Shown here: positions 44,121 to 52,958 of the stretch, one piece after another
How positions within the stretch are numbered: position 1 is the first letter of the stretch
Layout of the letters: each line of letters begins with the position of its first letter
DNA from: Candidatus Dormiibacterota bacterium
GTDB taxonomy: Bacteria; Chloroflexota; Dormibacteria; Aeolococcales; Aeolococcaceae
Length of the DNA: 64,000 nt
Direction of reading: 5' to 3'
NCBI GenBank assembly: GCA_003162415.1
Contig: PMOL01000004.1
Coordinates: 392,474 to 456,473 of the forward strand
Position numbers and translations under genes: made by a program
Notes under the pieces: model-generated
Database searches by the model: none
What the model saw: only the letters and a program-made list of their open reading frames with translations
Told to the model about the DNA's origin: nothing

Positions 44121-44972
44121 TCAGGGTCGGCGTCGTCGCGCGACGATGAGGACGGTTTCCGAGAGCGCGTGCGCAGCCGACCCGGTCCAGCCGTCGAACA
44201 TCGTCACGTTGGGCAGCCCGGCGCGCGCGAACAGGCGCGGGATCGATCCGAAGGGACACAGCCAGCCACTCGTCTGCTGCACGGAAACCGACCCGTCATC
44301 GTGGATCGCGATCTCGCGCAGCACGTAGGTATGGCGGCGCTGATCGTAGACGGCATCGCCGAGGAGCAGGTGTCGCCGGTCGGAGAGCAGCGAGTTGGGC
44401 ACGACGTCCCACCAGTCGATGCGGCCGGGTGGCTGCTCCGGTCGGAGGCGCAGTTCCGCGATCAGCGTTCCGTCCGGCGTCAGCGCGGTCGCGATGCGCC
44501 TGAGCACCTCGGGCTGCAGTGCTCGCGGGAAGGCCTCGAGGACGAAATACACGAGCAGCGCGGAGTCGAAGCTGTCCGGCTTCAGTGCGACGCTGCGCAG
44601 ATCGCCCTTGACGAAGCGAACTTTCCCCAGAAGTTGTGCCCGGCTTGCGACTCCCCGCGCGTGGCGAAGGGCTGCTTCGCTCACGTCGACTCCGGTCACC
44701 GAGTAGCCGAGCGCGGCCAGCGGCACGGCGTAGAGCCCAGGGCCGCAGCCGGCGTCGAGGATTCGGGCCGGCGAGGACGGAAGCAACCGCCGCAGGCGAC
44801 GCACCTGCCCGGCGACCACGGTGCGCCGCCGGCTCGCCCCGTCGTGGGACTGGTCTAGGTGCTCGCGAAGCAGGCGGCGCGCGTACTCGGGGTTTCCCCA
44901 GTCCAGCTCAGCCGATGAATCGAACGGCACCGGCCATGGCGGGATCGAACTCGGATGGAGCTTTCGACGCAT
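44121..44972 (-). CDS. SAM-dependent methyltransferase
   Basis: A 283-residue class I methyltransferase: SAM-binding ARILDAGCGPGLYAVPLA (motif I), VTGVDVSEAALRHAR (post I), VRFVKGDLRS (motif II) and FDSALLVYFVLEAF (motif III). The N-terminal 65 residues (FDSSAELDWGNPEYARRLLREH) are typical of a family with no known substrate. ATG 44972 is chosen because the start lies 31 bases from the divergent dedA start and upstream frame is shadow. Confidence 0.88.
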   Translation of the reverse strand: MRRKLHPSSIPPWPVPFDSSAELDWGNPEYARRLLREHLDQSHDGASRRRTVVAGQVRRLRRLLPSSPARILDAGCGPGLYAVPLAALGYSVTGVDVSEAALRHARGVASRAQLLGKVRFVKGDLRSVALKPDSFDSALLVYFVLEAFPRALQPEVLRRIATALTPDGTLIAELRLRPEQPPGRIDWWDVVPNSLLSDRRHLLLGDAVYDQRRHTYVLREIAIHDDGSVSVQQTSGWLCPFGSIPRLFARAGLPNVTMFDGWTGSAAHALSETVLIVARRRRP

Positions 44973-45003
44973 GCTCGCGGCAGCGTAGGCCACAATCCCG
45001 GCC

Positions 45004-45615
45004 GTGGGCGGCGTGATCGGCCAGTGGGTGACGAGCGGAGGCTTGTTCATCGTGCTCGTGCTCATGCTGATCAACAGCTGCGGCGTGCCATTCCCGAGCG
45101 AGGTGATCATGCCGGTGGCCGGCGTGCTCGCGGCGGCCGGCCACTTCAGCATCGTCCTGGTGATCATTGCCGGCATCGCCGGGAACTGGCTGGGCGCGCT
45201 GCTGGCCTACGCACTGGCTCGACAGTTCGGCCGCCCGCTGCTCCTCGGCCCCGGGCGGCACATCGGCATCTCACCGCACCATCTAGAAATGGCCGATCGC
45301 TGGATCGATCGCTACGGCCTGCCGGCGGTCTTCTTCGGCCGCATGCTTCCCGTCATCCACACGTACATCTCGTTCCCGGCGGGGCTGGCGAAAATGCAGC
45401 CGGTGTGGTTCGCGGCGCTCTCACTCCTCGGGTCAACCGTCTGGGTGACCTTCCTCGCCGTCCTCGGGTACGAGGTCGGAGCCAACTACACCAAGGTGTC
45501 GGGGCCGATCGGGACCGCGGCGATCGCCATCGCCGTTGTGGTGGTCATCGGAGTCATCGCCTGGTATCTCCGCGGGCGGGGACGGGGCGAGGCGTCACCG
45601 ACCTCCGGCGCTTAG
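45004..45615 (+). CDS. DedA-family membrane protein
   Basis: A 203-residue inner-membrane protein with GTG start. The family signature is present: NSCGVPFPSEVIMPVAGVLA, GNWLGALLAYALARQFGRP and FFGRMLPVIHTYISFPAGLAKM, the last containing the Arg/Pro of the conserved re-entrant loop. Five or six helices. DedA proteins flip phospholipids or undecaprenyl phosphate and support proton-motive force. Divergent from the methyltransferase; nothing links the two functionally. Confidence 0.93.
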   Translation: MGGVIGQWVTSGGLFIVLVLMLINSCGVPFPSEVIMPVAGVLAAAGHFSIVLVIIAGIAGNWLGALLAYALARQFGRPLLLGPGRHIGISPHHLEMADRWIDRYGLPAVFFGRMLPVIHTYISFPAGLAKMQPVWFAALSLLGSTVWVTFLAVLGYEVGANYTKVSGPIGTAAIAIAVVVVIGVIAWYLRGRGRGEASPTSGA

Positions 45616-45619
45616 CCGG

Positions 45620-45835
45620 TCAGGACATGTCCGGCCAGGGGCTCGCGGAGTCTGCTTCTCCGTCGTCACCCTCGGCCCGCTGGCGATAGCGGTCGGCGAC
45701 CATCTTGTACGCGACGGTCTTGGGAAGGCCGAGCTTCACAAGGCTCTTGACCTCGTCGGCCATCACCTTGTCGCGTGCGGTCTCGATCGACGCGACCAGA
45801 TCTTCAATCGAAACCGCGGAAGCGCGCTTGGACAC
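45620..45835 (-). CDS. Small helical hypothetical protein
   Basis: 71 residues, GTG start. Helical and charged: ASAVSIEDLVASIETARDKV, then VKSLVKLGLPKTVAYKMVADRYR, and an acidic tail. The Lys/Leu-rich second helix could bind nucleic acid, but no family is recognised. The start is supported by TAGACT six bases upstream. It ends five bases from the convergent dedA stop. Confidence 0.6.
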   Translation of the reverse strand: MSKRASAVSIEDLVASIETARDKVMADEVKSLVKLGLPKTVAYKMVADRYRQRAEGDDGEADSASPWPDMS

Positions 45836-45841
45836 ATCTGC

Positions 45842-45847
45842 AGTCTA
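45842..45847 (-). promoter_or_regulatory. -10-like element TAGACT before the small helical gene
   Basis: On the minus strand TAGACT is followed by six bases and GTG 45835, again implying a leaderless mRNA. Confidence 0.4.
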
Positions 45848-45929
45848 CCAACGGTTCGGCTGAGCAAACCTCCTGGCGCTGATTTGTCCGGCCATGGGGC
45901 GTGGCTCCCGGGCGGATCGTGCCTCCCGG

Positions 45930-45935
45930 CATACT
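45930..45935 (+). promoter_or_regulatory. -10-like element CATACT before gcvPA
   Basis: CATACT ends six bases before ATG 45942. One mismatch at the first position of the TANNNT pattern; no glycine riboswitch precedes it. Confidence 0.3.
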
Positions 45936-45941
45936 TTGAGC

Positions 45942-47315
45942 ATGGCGTATCTCCCCAACTCCGATGCCGAGCGTCGCGAGATGCTCGAAGCGGTCGGGGC
46001 GGCGTCGGAGGCGGACCTCTTCACCACGGTTCCGGCCGCCCTGCGCAACCCGACGATCGACCTCCCTCCACCGCTCGCCGAGCAGGACCTGGTCGCCGAG
46101 CTCGAGCGGCTCGCGTCGCGCAACCGGTCGCTGAGCACGTACGACAGCTTCCTCGGCGCCGGCGTCTACCGCCGATTCAGCCCGGCGATCGTCCGCGGCA
46201 CCATCTCCCGGCCTGAGTTCTACACCGCCTACACGCCGTACCAGGCCGAGGCGTCGCAGGGAACGCTGCAGACGATCTTCGAGTTCCAGTCGATGATCTG
46301 CGCACTGACCGGGCTGGATGTCGCCAATGCCTCGCTCTACGACGGCGCAACCGCGGCCGCCGAGGCGATGGTGATCGCCGTCCAGGCCACCGGTCGTACG
46401 CGCATCGCGGTGGCGGACACCGTGCATCCAGAGACCATCGCGGTGCTGCGCACGTTCGGCGAAGGGCGCCGCATCGCCGTCGACATCGTCCCGACCAGCG
46501 ACGGCGTGCTCTCGCTCGAGACCGTCCGCGCCACTCTGACCGCCGAGCACTCGGCACTGCTCGTCCAGTACCCGAGCTTTGCCGGGACGATCCAGGACCT
46601 CGCGCCGCTCGCGGAGGCCGCCCACGACGCTGGGGCACTTGCCATCTGCGCGACTGACCTGCACGCGTGCGCGCTGCTCACGCCTCCCGGCGAGAGCGGG
46701 TTCGATGTCGCCGTCGGCGATGGTCAGCCGCTCGGCATCCCGGCATCCTTCGGTGGACCGCACGTCGGATTCATGGCCGTCGAGCAGGCGCAGATGCGAC
46801 GCATCCCGGGTCGCCTTGTGGGCATGACGCTTGACCACGATGAGCGGCGCGCGTACACGCTGACGCTGCAGGCCCGCGAACAGCACATCCGGCGCGAGCA
46901 CGCAACGTCCAACATCTGCACCAACCACGCGCTCATCGCACTCGCCGCCACCGTATACATGGCGCACATGGGTGCCGGCGGCATGCGCGCCGTCGCCGAG
47001 GTGAGCGTGCAACGCGCCCACCACCTGGCCAGTCTCCTCACGGCGATTGACGGGCTCTCGCTGACGCATGCGTCGACACCGTTTCTCTGGGAGTTCGTGA
47101 TGCGCACACCGCGCAGCGCCACCGCGTTCGCGGCTGCCTTGCGTCAACGCGGCATCGTGGCGGGGTTGCCACTGGGACGTGTCGATGCAACGCGCGACGA
47201 TCAGATCCTCGTGTGCTGCACCGAACTGACCTCGCCGGAGGCGATCGAGCGGTATGCGGCGGCGGCGGCGGACGTGGTGGCGTCGGAACGGGCCGTCGCG
47301 ATGGCACACGCATGA
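45942..47315 (+). CDS. gcvPA: Glycine decarboxylase P-protein, subunit 1
   Basis: A 457-residue N-terminal half of the two-subunit PLP-dependent glycine dehydrogenase. Motifs: YLPNSDAERREML, SFLGAGVYRRFSPAIVR, FYTAYTPYQAEASQGTLQ, LTGLDVANASLYDGATA and GQPLGIPASFGGPHVGFMA. ATG 45942 starts the family's usual MAYLPN. It overlaps gcvPB by four bases (ATGA). The lysine carrying PLP is in subunit 2. GcvT and GcvH are not in the window, so the rest of the cleavage system is elsewhere. Confidence 0.96.
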   Translation: MAYLPNSDAERREMLEAVGAASEADLFTTVPAALRNPTIDLPPPLAEQDLVAELERLASRNRSLSTYDSFLGAGVYRRFSPAIVRGTISRPEFYTAYTPYQAEASQGTLQTIFEFQSMICALTGLDVANASLYDGATAAAEAMVIAVQATGRTRIAVADTVHPETIAVLRTFGEGRRIAVDIVPTSDGVLSLETVRATLTAEHSALLVQYPSFAGTIQDLAPLAEAAHDAGALAICATDLHACALLTPPGESGFDVAVGDGQPLGIPASFGGPHVGFMAVEQAQMRRIPGRLVGMTLDHDERRAYTLTLQAREQHIRREHATSNICTNHALIALAATVYMAHMGAGGMRAVAEVSVQRAHHLASLLTAIDGLSLTHASTPFLWEFVMRTPRSATAFAAALRQRGIVAGLPLGRVDATRDDQILVCCTELTSPEAIERYAAAAADVVASERAVAMAHA

Positions 47316-48802
47316 ACGACTCGATTCCCGCAGCGACCCGCGAAGCCGGGTGGGCGGTCGATGAGCCGCTCGTCTTCGAGCTGAGCACCAACTACACCAG
47401 CGGCCCCGCGGTCACCGCGGCGGGTGTCCCGGCGAGCAACGGCGACACTTCGGTTCCCGCGTCGCTGCTGCGCAGCACACCACCAACCGTGCCCGCGGTC
47501 CCCGAAGCGGTGCTCGCTCGCCACTTCGGACGGCTGGCGCGGCGCAACCACAATCTGCACGAGGGGATGTACCCGCTGGGTTCGTGCACGATGAAGTACA
47601 ACCCGGTTGTCGACGAGCAACTCGCGTGGCTCGACGGCTTCGCGCAGTTGCACCCATACCAGGACGAGGAGGACACGCAGGGCGCGCTCCAGCTCATGTG
47701 GGAGCTCGACCGCATGCTCGCCTCGATCACGGGCATGGCGCGCATGTCGCTGCAACCAGCAGCGGGCGCGCACGGTGAGTGGACGGGGCTGCGCATGATC
47801 CAGGCGTACCACGCGGATCGCGGCGACACCGCGCGCACCCGCGTGCTCATCCCTGACTCGGCGCACGGCACCAACCCCGCGTCCGCTGCGGCATGCGGGC
47901 TCGATGTCGTGACCGTGAAGAGCAATCACGACGGTACTGTCGACGTCGACGATTTCTCGAGCCACCTGGACGAAACCGTTGCCGCGGTCATGCTGACCAA
48001 CCCCAACACGCTCGGCGTCTTCGAGAAGGACATCGTGGAGATCGCGAGGCTCGCGCACGCGGCAGGAGCGCTCGTGTACTACGACGGCGCCAACCTCAAT
48101 GCACTGGTCGGCATGGCGCGGCCCGGTGACATGGGCTTCGACGTCGTCCACCTCAATCTGCACAAGACGTTCTCGACGCCGCACGGTGGCGGTGGACCCG
48201 GAGCCGGCCCGGTCGGTGTGGCCGACCGCCTCATCGCCTTCCTGCCGACGCCGACCGTCGAACGCGACGGTGACCGTTTCTTCCTGGATGACAAGCGCCC
48301 CAAGAGCGTCGGAAAGGTCCGCTCGTACTACGGCAACTTCGGGATGCTCGTGCGCGCGTATGCCTACATTCGCGCCTACGGCGATCATCTTCCGTGGGTG
48401 GCGCGTGACGCGGTGCTCAATGCGCGCTACCTGCAGTCGAAGCTGACCGGTCTCTTCGCAATGGCGGTCGAGACGCCGTGCATGCACGAGTTCGTGGCGA
48501 CCACCAAGGGCGGTCGTGTCGAGGGGTTGCGCGCCATGGACGTCGCCAAGCGACTGCTCGACTACGGGGTCTACGCGCCCACCGTGTACTTCCCGCTCAC
48601 CGTCCCCGAGGCGTTGATGTTCGAGCCCACCGAGACGGAATCGAAGCAGAGCCTCGACGCGCTCGCCGAGATCTGCGCGGCGATCGTCGAGGAGGCGGAG
48701 AACGACCTGGCCTTCGTGAAGAACGCGCCCCACAAGACGCCCGTGAGCCGTGTCGACGAGGTGCGCGCCGCGCGCCACCCGGTGCTGCGCTGGACGCCGT
48801 GA
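47312..48802 (+). CDS. gcvPB: Glycine decarboxylase P-protein, subunit 2
   Basis: A 496-residue C-terminal half. PLP-binding Lys in HLNLHKTFSTPHGGGGPG; other marks are HNLHEGMYPLGSCTMKYNP, PYQDEEDTQGAL, IPDSAHGTNPASAA and MLTNPNTLGVFEKDI. With subunit 1 it decarboxylates glycine and loads the aminomethyl group on GcvH lipoate. ATG 47312 is fixed by the ATGA overlap; the stop overlaps pyrE (GTGA). Confidence 0.96.
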   Translation: MNDSIPAATREAGWAVDEPLVFELSTNYTSGPAVTAAGVPASNGDTSVPASLLRSTPPTVPAVPEAVLARHFGRLARRNHNLHEGMYPLGSCTMKYNPVVDEQLAWLDGFAQLHPYQDEEDTQGALQLMWELDRMLASITGMARMSLQPAAGAHGEWTGLRMIQAYHADRGDTARTRVLIPDSAHGTNPASAAACGLDVVTVKSNHDGTVDVDDFSSHLDETVAAVMLTNPNTLGVFEKDIVEIARLAHAAGALVYYDGANLNALVGMARPGDMGFDVVHLNLHKTFSTPHGGGGPGAGPVGVADRLIAFLPTPTVERDGDRFFLDDKRPKSVGKVRSYYGNFGMLVRAYAYIRAYGDHLPWVARDAVLNARYLQSKLTGLFAMAVETPCMHEFVATTKGGRVEGLRAMDVAKRLLDYGVYAPTVYFPLTVPEALMFEPTETESKQSLDALAEICAAIVEEAENDLAFVKNAPHKTPVSRVDEVRAARHPVLRWTP

Positions 48803-49374
48803 CCATCGCGACCGACACGCGTTTGCGCGACGAGTTGCGTGAGCTCGTGGCGATGCGAGCCTTCAAGTTCGGCTCATTCACCCTGACCAGCGGTCGCGCC
48901 AGCGACTACTACGTTGACGGCAAGCAGGTAACGCTTGACGGCCGCGGACTGTACCTGGTGGCGCGCTTCACGCTGGAGCACTGCCGCGACCTCGGTATCG
49001 ACGCCGTCGGCGGGCTCACGCTGGGAGCGGACCCGATCGCGGCAGCCACCGCAGCGCTCAGCGGCGACACCGACCATCCGATCCCGGCCTTCATCGTTCG
49101 CAAGGAAGTCAAGGCGCACGGCACGAGCCGAGCCATCGAGGGACCGGACCTTCGCGCGGGGATGCGTGTGCTGCTCGTCGACGACACCATGACAACCGGC
49201 GGCACCTTTCTCCAGGCGCAGGAGGCCGTCATCCCCACCGGCGCGACGATTGCCGGCGCGCTCTGCGTCGTCGATCGCGAGGAAGGCGGGCGCGAGGCGC
49301 TCGAGGCCGCCGGCATCACGCTGCATGCGCTGTTCCAGCGCAGCGAGTTCAGCCCCCGAAAATCCCTCGCATGA
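48799..49374 (+). CDS. pyrE: Orotate phosphoribosyltransferase
   Basis: A 191-residue pyrimidine enzyme converting orotate and PRPP to OMP. FGSFTLTSGRASDYYVDGK near the N-terminus, FIVRKEVKAHGTSRAIEG, and the PRPP-binding loop VLLVDDTMTTGGT. GTG 48799 overlaps the gcvPB stop by four bases. The 3' end overlaps the convergent AIM24 remnant by 26 bases. No other pyr gene is nearby. Confidence 0.94.
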   Translation: MTIATDTRLRDELRELVAMRAFKFGSFTLTSGRASDYYVDGKQVTLDGRGLYLVARFTLEHCRDLGIDAVGGLTLGADPIAAATAALSGDTDHPIPAFIVRKEVKAHGTSRAIEGPDLRAGMRVLLVDDTMTTGGTFLQAQEAVIPTGATIAGALCVVDREEGGREALEAAGITLHALFQRSEFSPRKSLA

Positions 49375-50109
49375 CCCCGCCCGTGACCGCGCCGGCTGCA
49401 CCCGCCTCGACCGCCTGACCGGGCGAGAACTCACCGAGCGACTGCGCGAGCTTCTGCAGGGGAAGCGACTGGAGCCACACGCGTCCCGGTCCGGTGAGCA
49501 GCGCGAGGAAGATGCCGTCGCCGCCGAAGATCTTGTTCTTGATGCCCTTGACCGTCGTGATGGTGAACTGCACCGTGTCCTGGAACAGGCGCCCACATGC
49601 GCCGGATGCACGCGCAGGCTTTCGCCCGGCTTCAGGTCGTAGGTGATGATCTCGCCGCTCAGCTCGCACCACGCACGACCCTGACCGCTGATCTTCTCGA
49701 GACGGAATCCATCACCGCCGAACAGGCCGGCTCCGAGGGACTGCTGGAATCCGACTGAGAGCGTCACGCCGTGAACGCCACACACGAAGGAATGGCGGTG
49801 GCCGAGAAAGCCCATTCCGGGCTGCGGCGCCACCTCTAGCGGAAAGATCTGTCCAGGAAGACGGGCCGCGAAGGCGACCATCCCCGGTGCACCCTGCGCC
49901 GAGTACTCGGTCATAAAGATCGAGCTGCCGCCCAGGGCGCGCTTGAAGACACCGCCGACACCCCCACCGCCGCCCATCTGCGTGGAGGTCTGCATCACGA
50001 TCGACTGCGTCATCCAGGAGAGCTCTCCCGATTCGGAGAAGAGTGCCTCGCCCGGGTCGAGCGTGATCTCGAGCACGGGCATTGTGGTGCCGATGATCCG
50101 GTCCTGCAT
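49349..50109 (-). pseudogene. AIM24/TIGR00266-family protein gene with a frameshift
   Basis: The first frame (from ATG 50109, GGAGG upstream) reads a normal AIM24-type start: PVLEITLDPGEALFSESGEL, TQMGGGGGVGGVFKRALGG, up to YDLKPGESLRVHPAHVGA. The family then continues in another frame: LFQDTVQFTITTVKGIKNK, IFGGDGIFLALLTGPGRVW and LQSLPLQKLAQSL, ending at 49349. The break is near 49590. The total of 761 bases is one short of a whole number of codons, so a single missing base restores a 253-residue protein. Either a recent loss-of-function change, an assembly error or, less likely, recoding. Family function is unclear. Confidence 0.82.
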
Positions 50110-50242
50110 CTGGTAGTCCTCCGAACGGTGAGCGTCACGCGGAGTCTATCGGGGCGCAGGGCCGTTGGTAACCCGATGCGACACCCCAGCGTTGCTCTGC
50201 CGTCTGACAGTTGATGGCCAGGAGAACTCAGGTAAGGACGAT

Positions 50243-50899
50243 ATGACGTCAACGCTAGGATCCCGCCTCGCATGGACCGTTGCTGCTCCAGTCCTGCTCC
50301 TCGTCCTGGCTGTCGCCGCGTGCGGCGCGACCACCACGACCTCGACCCCTCCAACCGCCTCCGCCACTGCAACCGCAACGGCGACGACAACCCCGGCTGC
50401 CTCAGCGTCTCCCACCGACTCTCCCGCGTCGCCGACGCCAAGCGCCACCGCTGGATGGGTGAGCTACACCAGCACGACCAACCATCTGACATTCGAGCAC
50501 CCGGCGGCGATGAAGCCGCTGGAGTGTGGGTGGACCTACATCGACCCTGCAAACCCTGGTTCGTGCCCGCAAGGCGACGGCTTCTGCTGTGTCTTCTTCC
50601 GATCCTCTGACGACGGTGTGACCCAGGGCTTCTCGGACATATCGTCGAACCCAACGCTCTACGCCGGGGGCATCACCCGGAGCGTCGTCACCGTCGACGG
50701 CGTGACCGGCACACGCCTGTCCGGCACCCAGACCGAGGGTCAAGGAGGGGGACCCCAGGTCGAATACGACTTCACGAAGGACGGCCGCGCGTACAACCTC
50801 TTCGCTTATGTCGGCGGCCAGTCAGACTCGCTGATCGCATCGGCTCCGAGCGCCGGTGTCTTTGACCAGATGGTTCAGACCCTAGTGTTCACAAGCTGA
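50243..50899 (+). CDS. Lipoprotein with Ala/Thr-rich linker
   Basis: A 218-residue lipoprotein. Signal peptide with lipobox LLVLAVAAC, then about 45 residues of Thr/Ala/Ser/Pro repeats, then a compact domain starting GWVSYTSTTNHLTFEHPAAM with four Cys (ECGWTY, GSCPQG, FCCVFF). The first lines (opening FEHP) look like the PsbP/protein-of-photosynthesis-like fold found in many small lipoproteins, but this is only a resemblance. A similar lipoprotein is at 58930. ATG 50243 starts the signal peptide, with AAGGA upstream. Confidence 0.75.
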   Translation: MTSTLGSRLAWTVAAPVLLLVLAVAACGATTTTSTPPTASATATATATTTPAASASPTDSPASPTPSATAGWVSYTSTTNHLTFEHPAAMKPLECGWTYIDPANPGSCPQGDGFCCVFFRSSDDGVTQGFSDISSNPTLYAGGITRSVVTVDGVTGTRLSGTQTEGQGGGPQVEYDFTKDGRAYNLFAYVGGQSDSLIASAPSAGVFDQMVQTLVFTS

Positions 50900-50952
50900 C
50901 TTCGGTGGTTTCTTGAGACGGTGACGTTCGACAGCTGATCCTCAGCACGACC

Positions 50953-52110
50953 TCAAAGTCCCAGTGCAGTCTTGGCGATGATCTCCTTCATCACCTCGTC
51001 GGTCCCGCCGCCGATGCGGATGAGCCGCGAGTCCCGAAAGTATCGCGAGATCCGGCTCTCGGCCATGTAGCCCATGCCGCCGTGCAGTTGCAGGCAGGTG
51101 TCGGCAACCTGCGTCGTCACACGCCCAACCAGGAGCTTGGCCATGGAGATCTCGGTGACCGGGTACTCGTCGCGATTCCACCGGTCAGCAACGCTGTACA
51201 CGAAGTTCTTGGCAACGGTGATCTCTGTGAAGAGGTCGACGAGCTTGTGCCGGTTGACCTGGAACTTTCCGATTGGGCGCCCGAACGCCTCGCGCTCCTT
51301 GCACCACTTAAGGGTCTCCTCGAAAGCGACCTCGGCACCGGCGATGGAGCCCGCGGATCCGATGAGACGCTCCCCCTGCAGCTCCCACATCAGGTTGTAG
51401 AAACCCTGGCCCACCTCGCCGAGGACTGCATCGTCGCCGACCTCCACGTCGTTGAAGGAAAGCTCGGCGGTGTCGCTCGAATGCATCCCCAGCTTCTTGA
51501 GCTTGCGCGACACGGTAAAGCCAGGGAGGTTCTTGTCGACCAGGAACAGCGTGATCCCGTGCGCTCCGGCATCAACGGCACCGGTGCGCGCGACCAGCAG
51601 GATGAAGTCGCAGCGGACACCGTTGGTGATGTACAGCTTGCTGCCGTTGATGCGCCAGTGGCCGTCGACGCGCTCGGCACGGGTACGGATGCTCGCAACA
51701 TCGCTGCCGGCGTCGGGCTCGGTGATGCCGAGTGCGGCGATCTTCTCGCCTTGGATCGCGGGCACCAGGTACCGCTGCTTCTGTTCCTCGGTGCCCCACT
51801 TGAGGATGGGAGGTGTCGCCATCTCAGTGTGCACGCTGATCGCCATGCCGACGCCACCCGAGCCGCAGCGAGCCATTTCCTCGGCAAGGACGATCGCGCT
51901 GAAGTAATCGCCGCCCTGCCCACCGTATCGCTCCGGGTATCGGAGACCGAGAAGTCCGAGCTCGCCCATCCGCTTGAATACGCTGTCCGGGAAGCCCTCC
52001 GCCTCCTCCCACTCGTCCGCGTGGGGGCGCAATTCCCTGGCGACGAAGTCACGCACTGTCTCTCGAAGCGCGTCGTGCTCAGCCGAGAAATGCACGAGCA
52101 ATGCCTCCAT
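50953..52110 (-). CDS. Acyl-CoA dehydrogenase
   Basis: A 385-residue FAD enzyme oxidising acyl-CoA to enoyl-CoA. Motifs: AEHDALRETVRDFVARE, GITEPDAGSDVASI, KLYITNGVRCDF, QLHGGMGYMAESRISRYFRDSR and IGGGTDEVMKEIIA. The last motif has Gly where short/medium-chain enzymes have the catalytic Glu (YEGT); instead Glu in LQGERLIGSAGS matches the alternative base of isovaleryl-CoA and long-chain dehydrogenases. So a branched or long acyl substrate is likely. ATG 52110 is chosen; GTG 52146 in frame is possible. Monocistronic; its electron acceptor ETF is not in view. Confidence 0.93.
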   Translation of the reverse strand: MEALLVHFSAEHDALRETVRDFVARELRPHADEWEEAEGFPDSVFKRMGELGLLGLRYPERYGGQGGDYFSAIVLAEEMARCGSGGVGMAISVHTEMATPPILKWGTEEQKQRYLVPAIQGEKIAALGITEPDAGSDVASIRTRAERVDGHWRINGSKLYITNGVRCDFILLVARTGAVDAGAHGITLFLVDKNLPGFTVSRKLKKLGMHSSDTAELSFNDVEVGDDAVLGEVGQGFYNLMWELQGERLIGSAGSIAGAEVAFEETLKWCKEREAFGRPIGKFQVNRHKLVDLFTEITVAKNFVYSVADRWNRDEYPVTEISMAKLLVGRVTTQVADTCLQLHGGMGYMAESRISRYFRDSRLIRIGGGTDEVMKEIIAKTALGL

Positions 52111-52172
52111 GGGCCGAGCGGTTGACCTGAATGTCAATTCTGTCACGCGCCGATTGAGGCTGAAACTGACCC

Positions 52173-52178
52173 TAGGAT
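52173..52178 (+). promoter_or_regulatory. -10-like element TAGGAT before a lipoprotein gene
   Basis: TAGGAT ends seven bases before ATG 52186, so that ATG, not 52177, is taken as the start. A TTGAGG at 52154-52159 is too close (13 bases) for a normal -35. Confidence 0.4.
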
Positions 52179-52185
52179 GGTGACG

Positions 52186-52899
52186 ATGGCCCCGCCTCGA
52201 TTCCCCCTGCCCGGGCTTGCCGCGCTCGCGATGGTGCTGCTCGTTGCCTGCTCGGGCGCCCCCGCGACCACCCCGACCCTGGCGCCAACCGCGAGCGCGA
52301 CGCCGGCTCCGTCACCGACGCCACTCCCACCCGACACCCTGTCGGTCGGTGTGCTCGGAATCGGCATCGGGACGTTCGACCTGGCGGCGTTCCCGGTCGC
52401 CCGCCTCCAGAACGAGGCCAAGTACCACGCTGCCGCGTCGGTGATCGTTCACTTCGTGACCCACCGCGCCGGACACACCCTTGGCTCGCTCAACTCGACT
52501 GCGGTGAACCTCGGACCGGGCGAGACACTGGCGGTGACCGGCGACTGCACCGACGCCTGCAACGGCGCCACCGGCGTTGCAGCGACTGTCACCGTGGGCT
52601 CCTGGCAGACCACCATCGGGCCCGTCTTCGCGACCGGATCGGCCACTTTCGCCTGCCAGCAGTGCCACGCGTCGCACGGCTACGGAAGCGTCAAAGGCAC
52701 GCTCAGGCCATCCACGTCGGTGTCTGCCGGAGTTGCGGTGGTCGGCTTTGCGGTCTGCCAGAACAGCGCCGGCGTGATCCTCGGAGGCGGCACGGAGCAG
52801 TTCATCTGGCAGGCCGGGTCCAGCCTCACCGTGGACGTCCCGGTCGTGCTCAACGCCGCGCCGGCCTCCTGCGCACTCGGCGCATCCACCGGCTGGTGA
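52186..52899 (+). CDS. Lipoprotein with beta-rich Cys-containing domain
   Basis: A 237-residue lipoprotein: lipobox MVLLVAC (Cys about residue 19), a Pro/Thr/Ala-rich linker (ATTPTLAPTASATPAPSPTP) and a beta-type domain with six Cys, including DCTDACNG and FACQQCHASHG. The CxxCH pattern in the latter is a c-type heme-binding motif, but only one is present and no distal ligand can be named; disulfides are equally possible. No family recognised. It is divergent from the acyl-CoA dehydrogenase. Confidence 0.7.
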   Translation: MAPPRFPLPGLAALAMVLLVACSGAPATTPTLAPTASATPAPSPTPLPPDTLSVGVLGIGIGTFDLAAFPVARLQNEAKYHAAASVIVHFVTHRAGHTLGSLNSTAVNLGPGETLAVTGDCTDACNGATGVAATVTVGSWQTTIGPVFATGSATFACQQCHASHGYGSVKGTLRPSTSVSAGVAVVGFAVCQNSAGVILGGGTEQFIWQAGSSLTVDVPVVLNAAPASCALGASTGW

Positions 52900-52924
52900 G
52901 ACGCGTTCGCTTCTTTTGAGCGAG

Positions 52925-52952
52925 TTGCAGGCACAAGTACCCGTTGTGGTAC
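52925..52952 (+). promoter_or_regulatory. Candidate promoter of the transglycosylase leader
   Basis: TTGCAG (52925-52930) and TGGTAC (52947-52952) are separated by 16 bases, with a TG upstream of the -10. Transcription would start near 52959, giving a leader of about 125 bases before TTG 53085. Confidence 0.35.
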
Positions 52953-52958
52953 GGTCGC

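Noticed and set aside
45623-45632. Perfect palindrome GGACATGTCC near the dedA stop
   Set aside because: It is the coding end of the small helical gene (Asp-Met-Ser region), only ten bases, and there is no second copy near a promoter.
45836-45941. Glycine riboswitch upstream of gcvPA
   Set aside because: The 106 bases contain none of the tandem GGAGAG-type cores, and a -10-like element six bases before ATG leaves no room for a leader.
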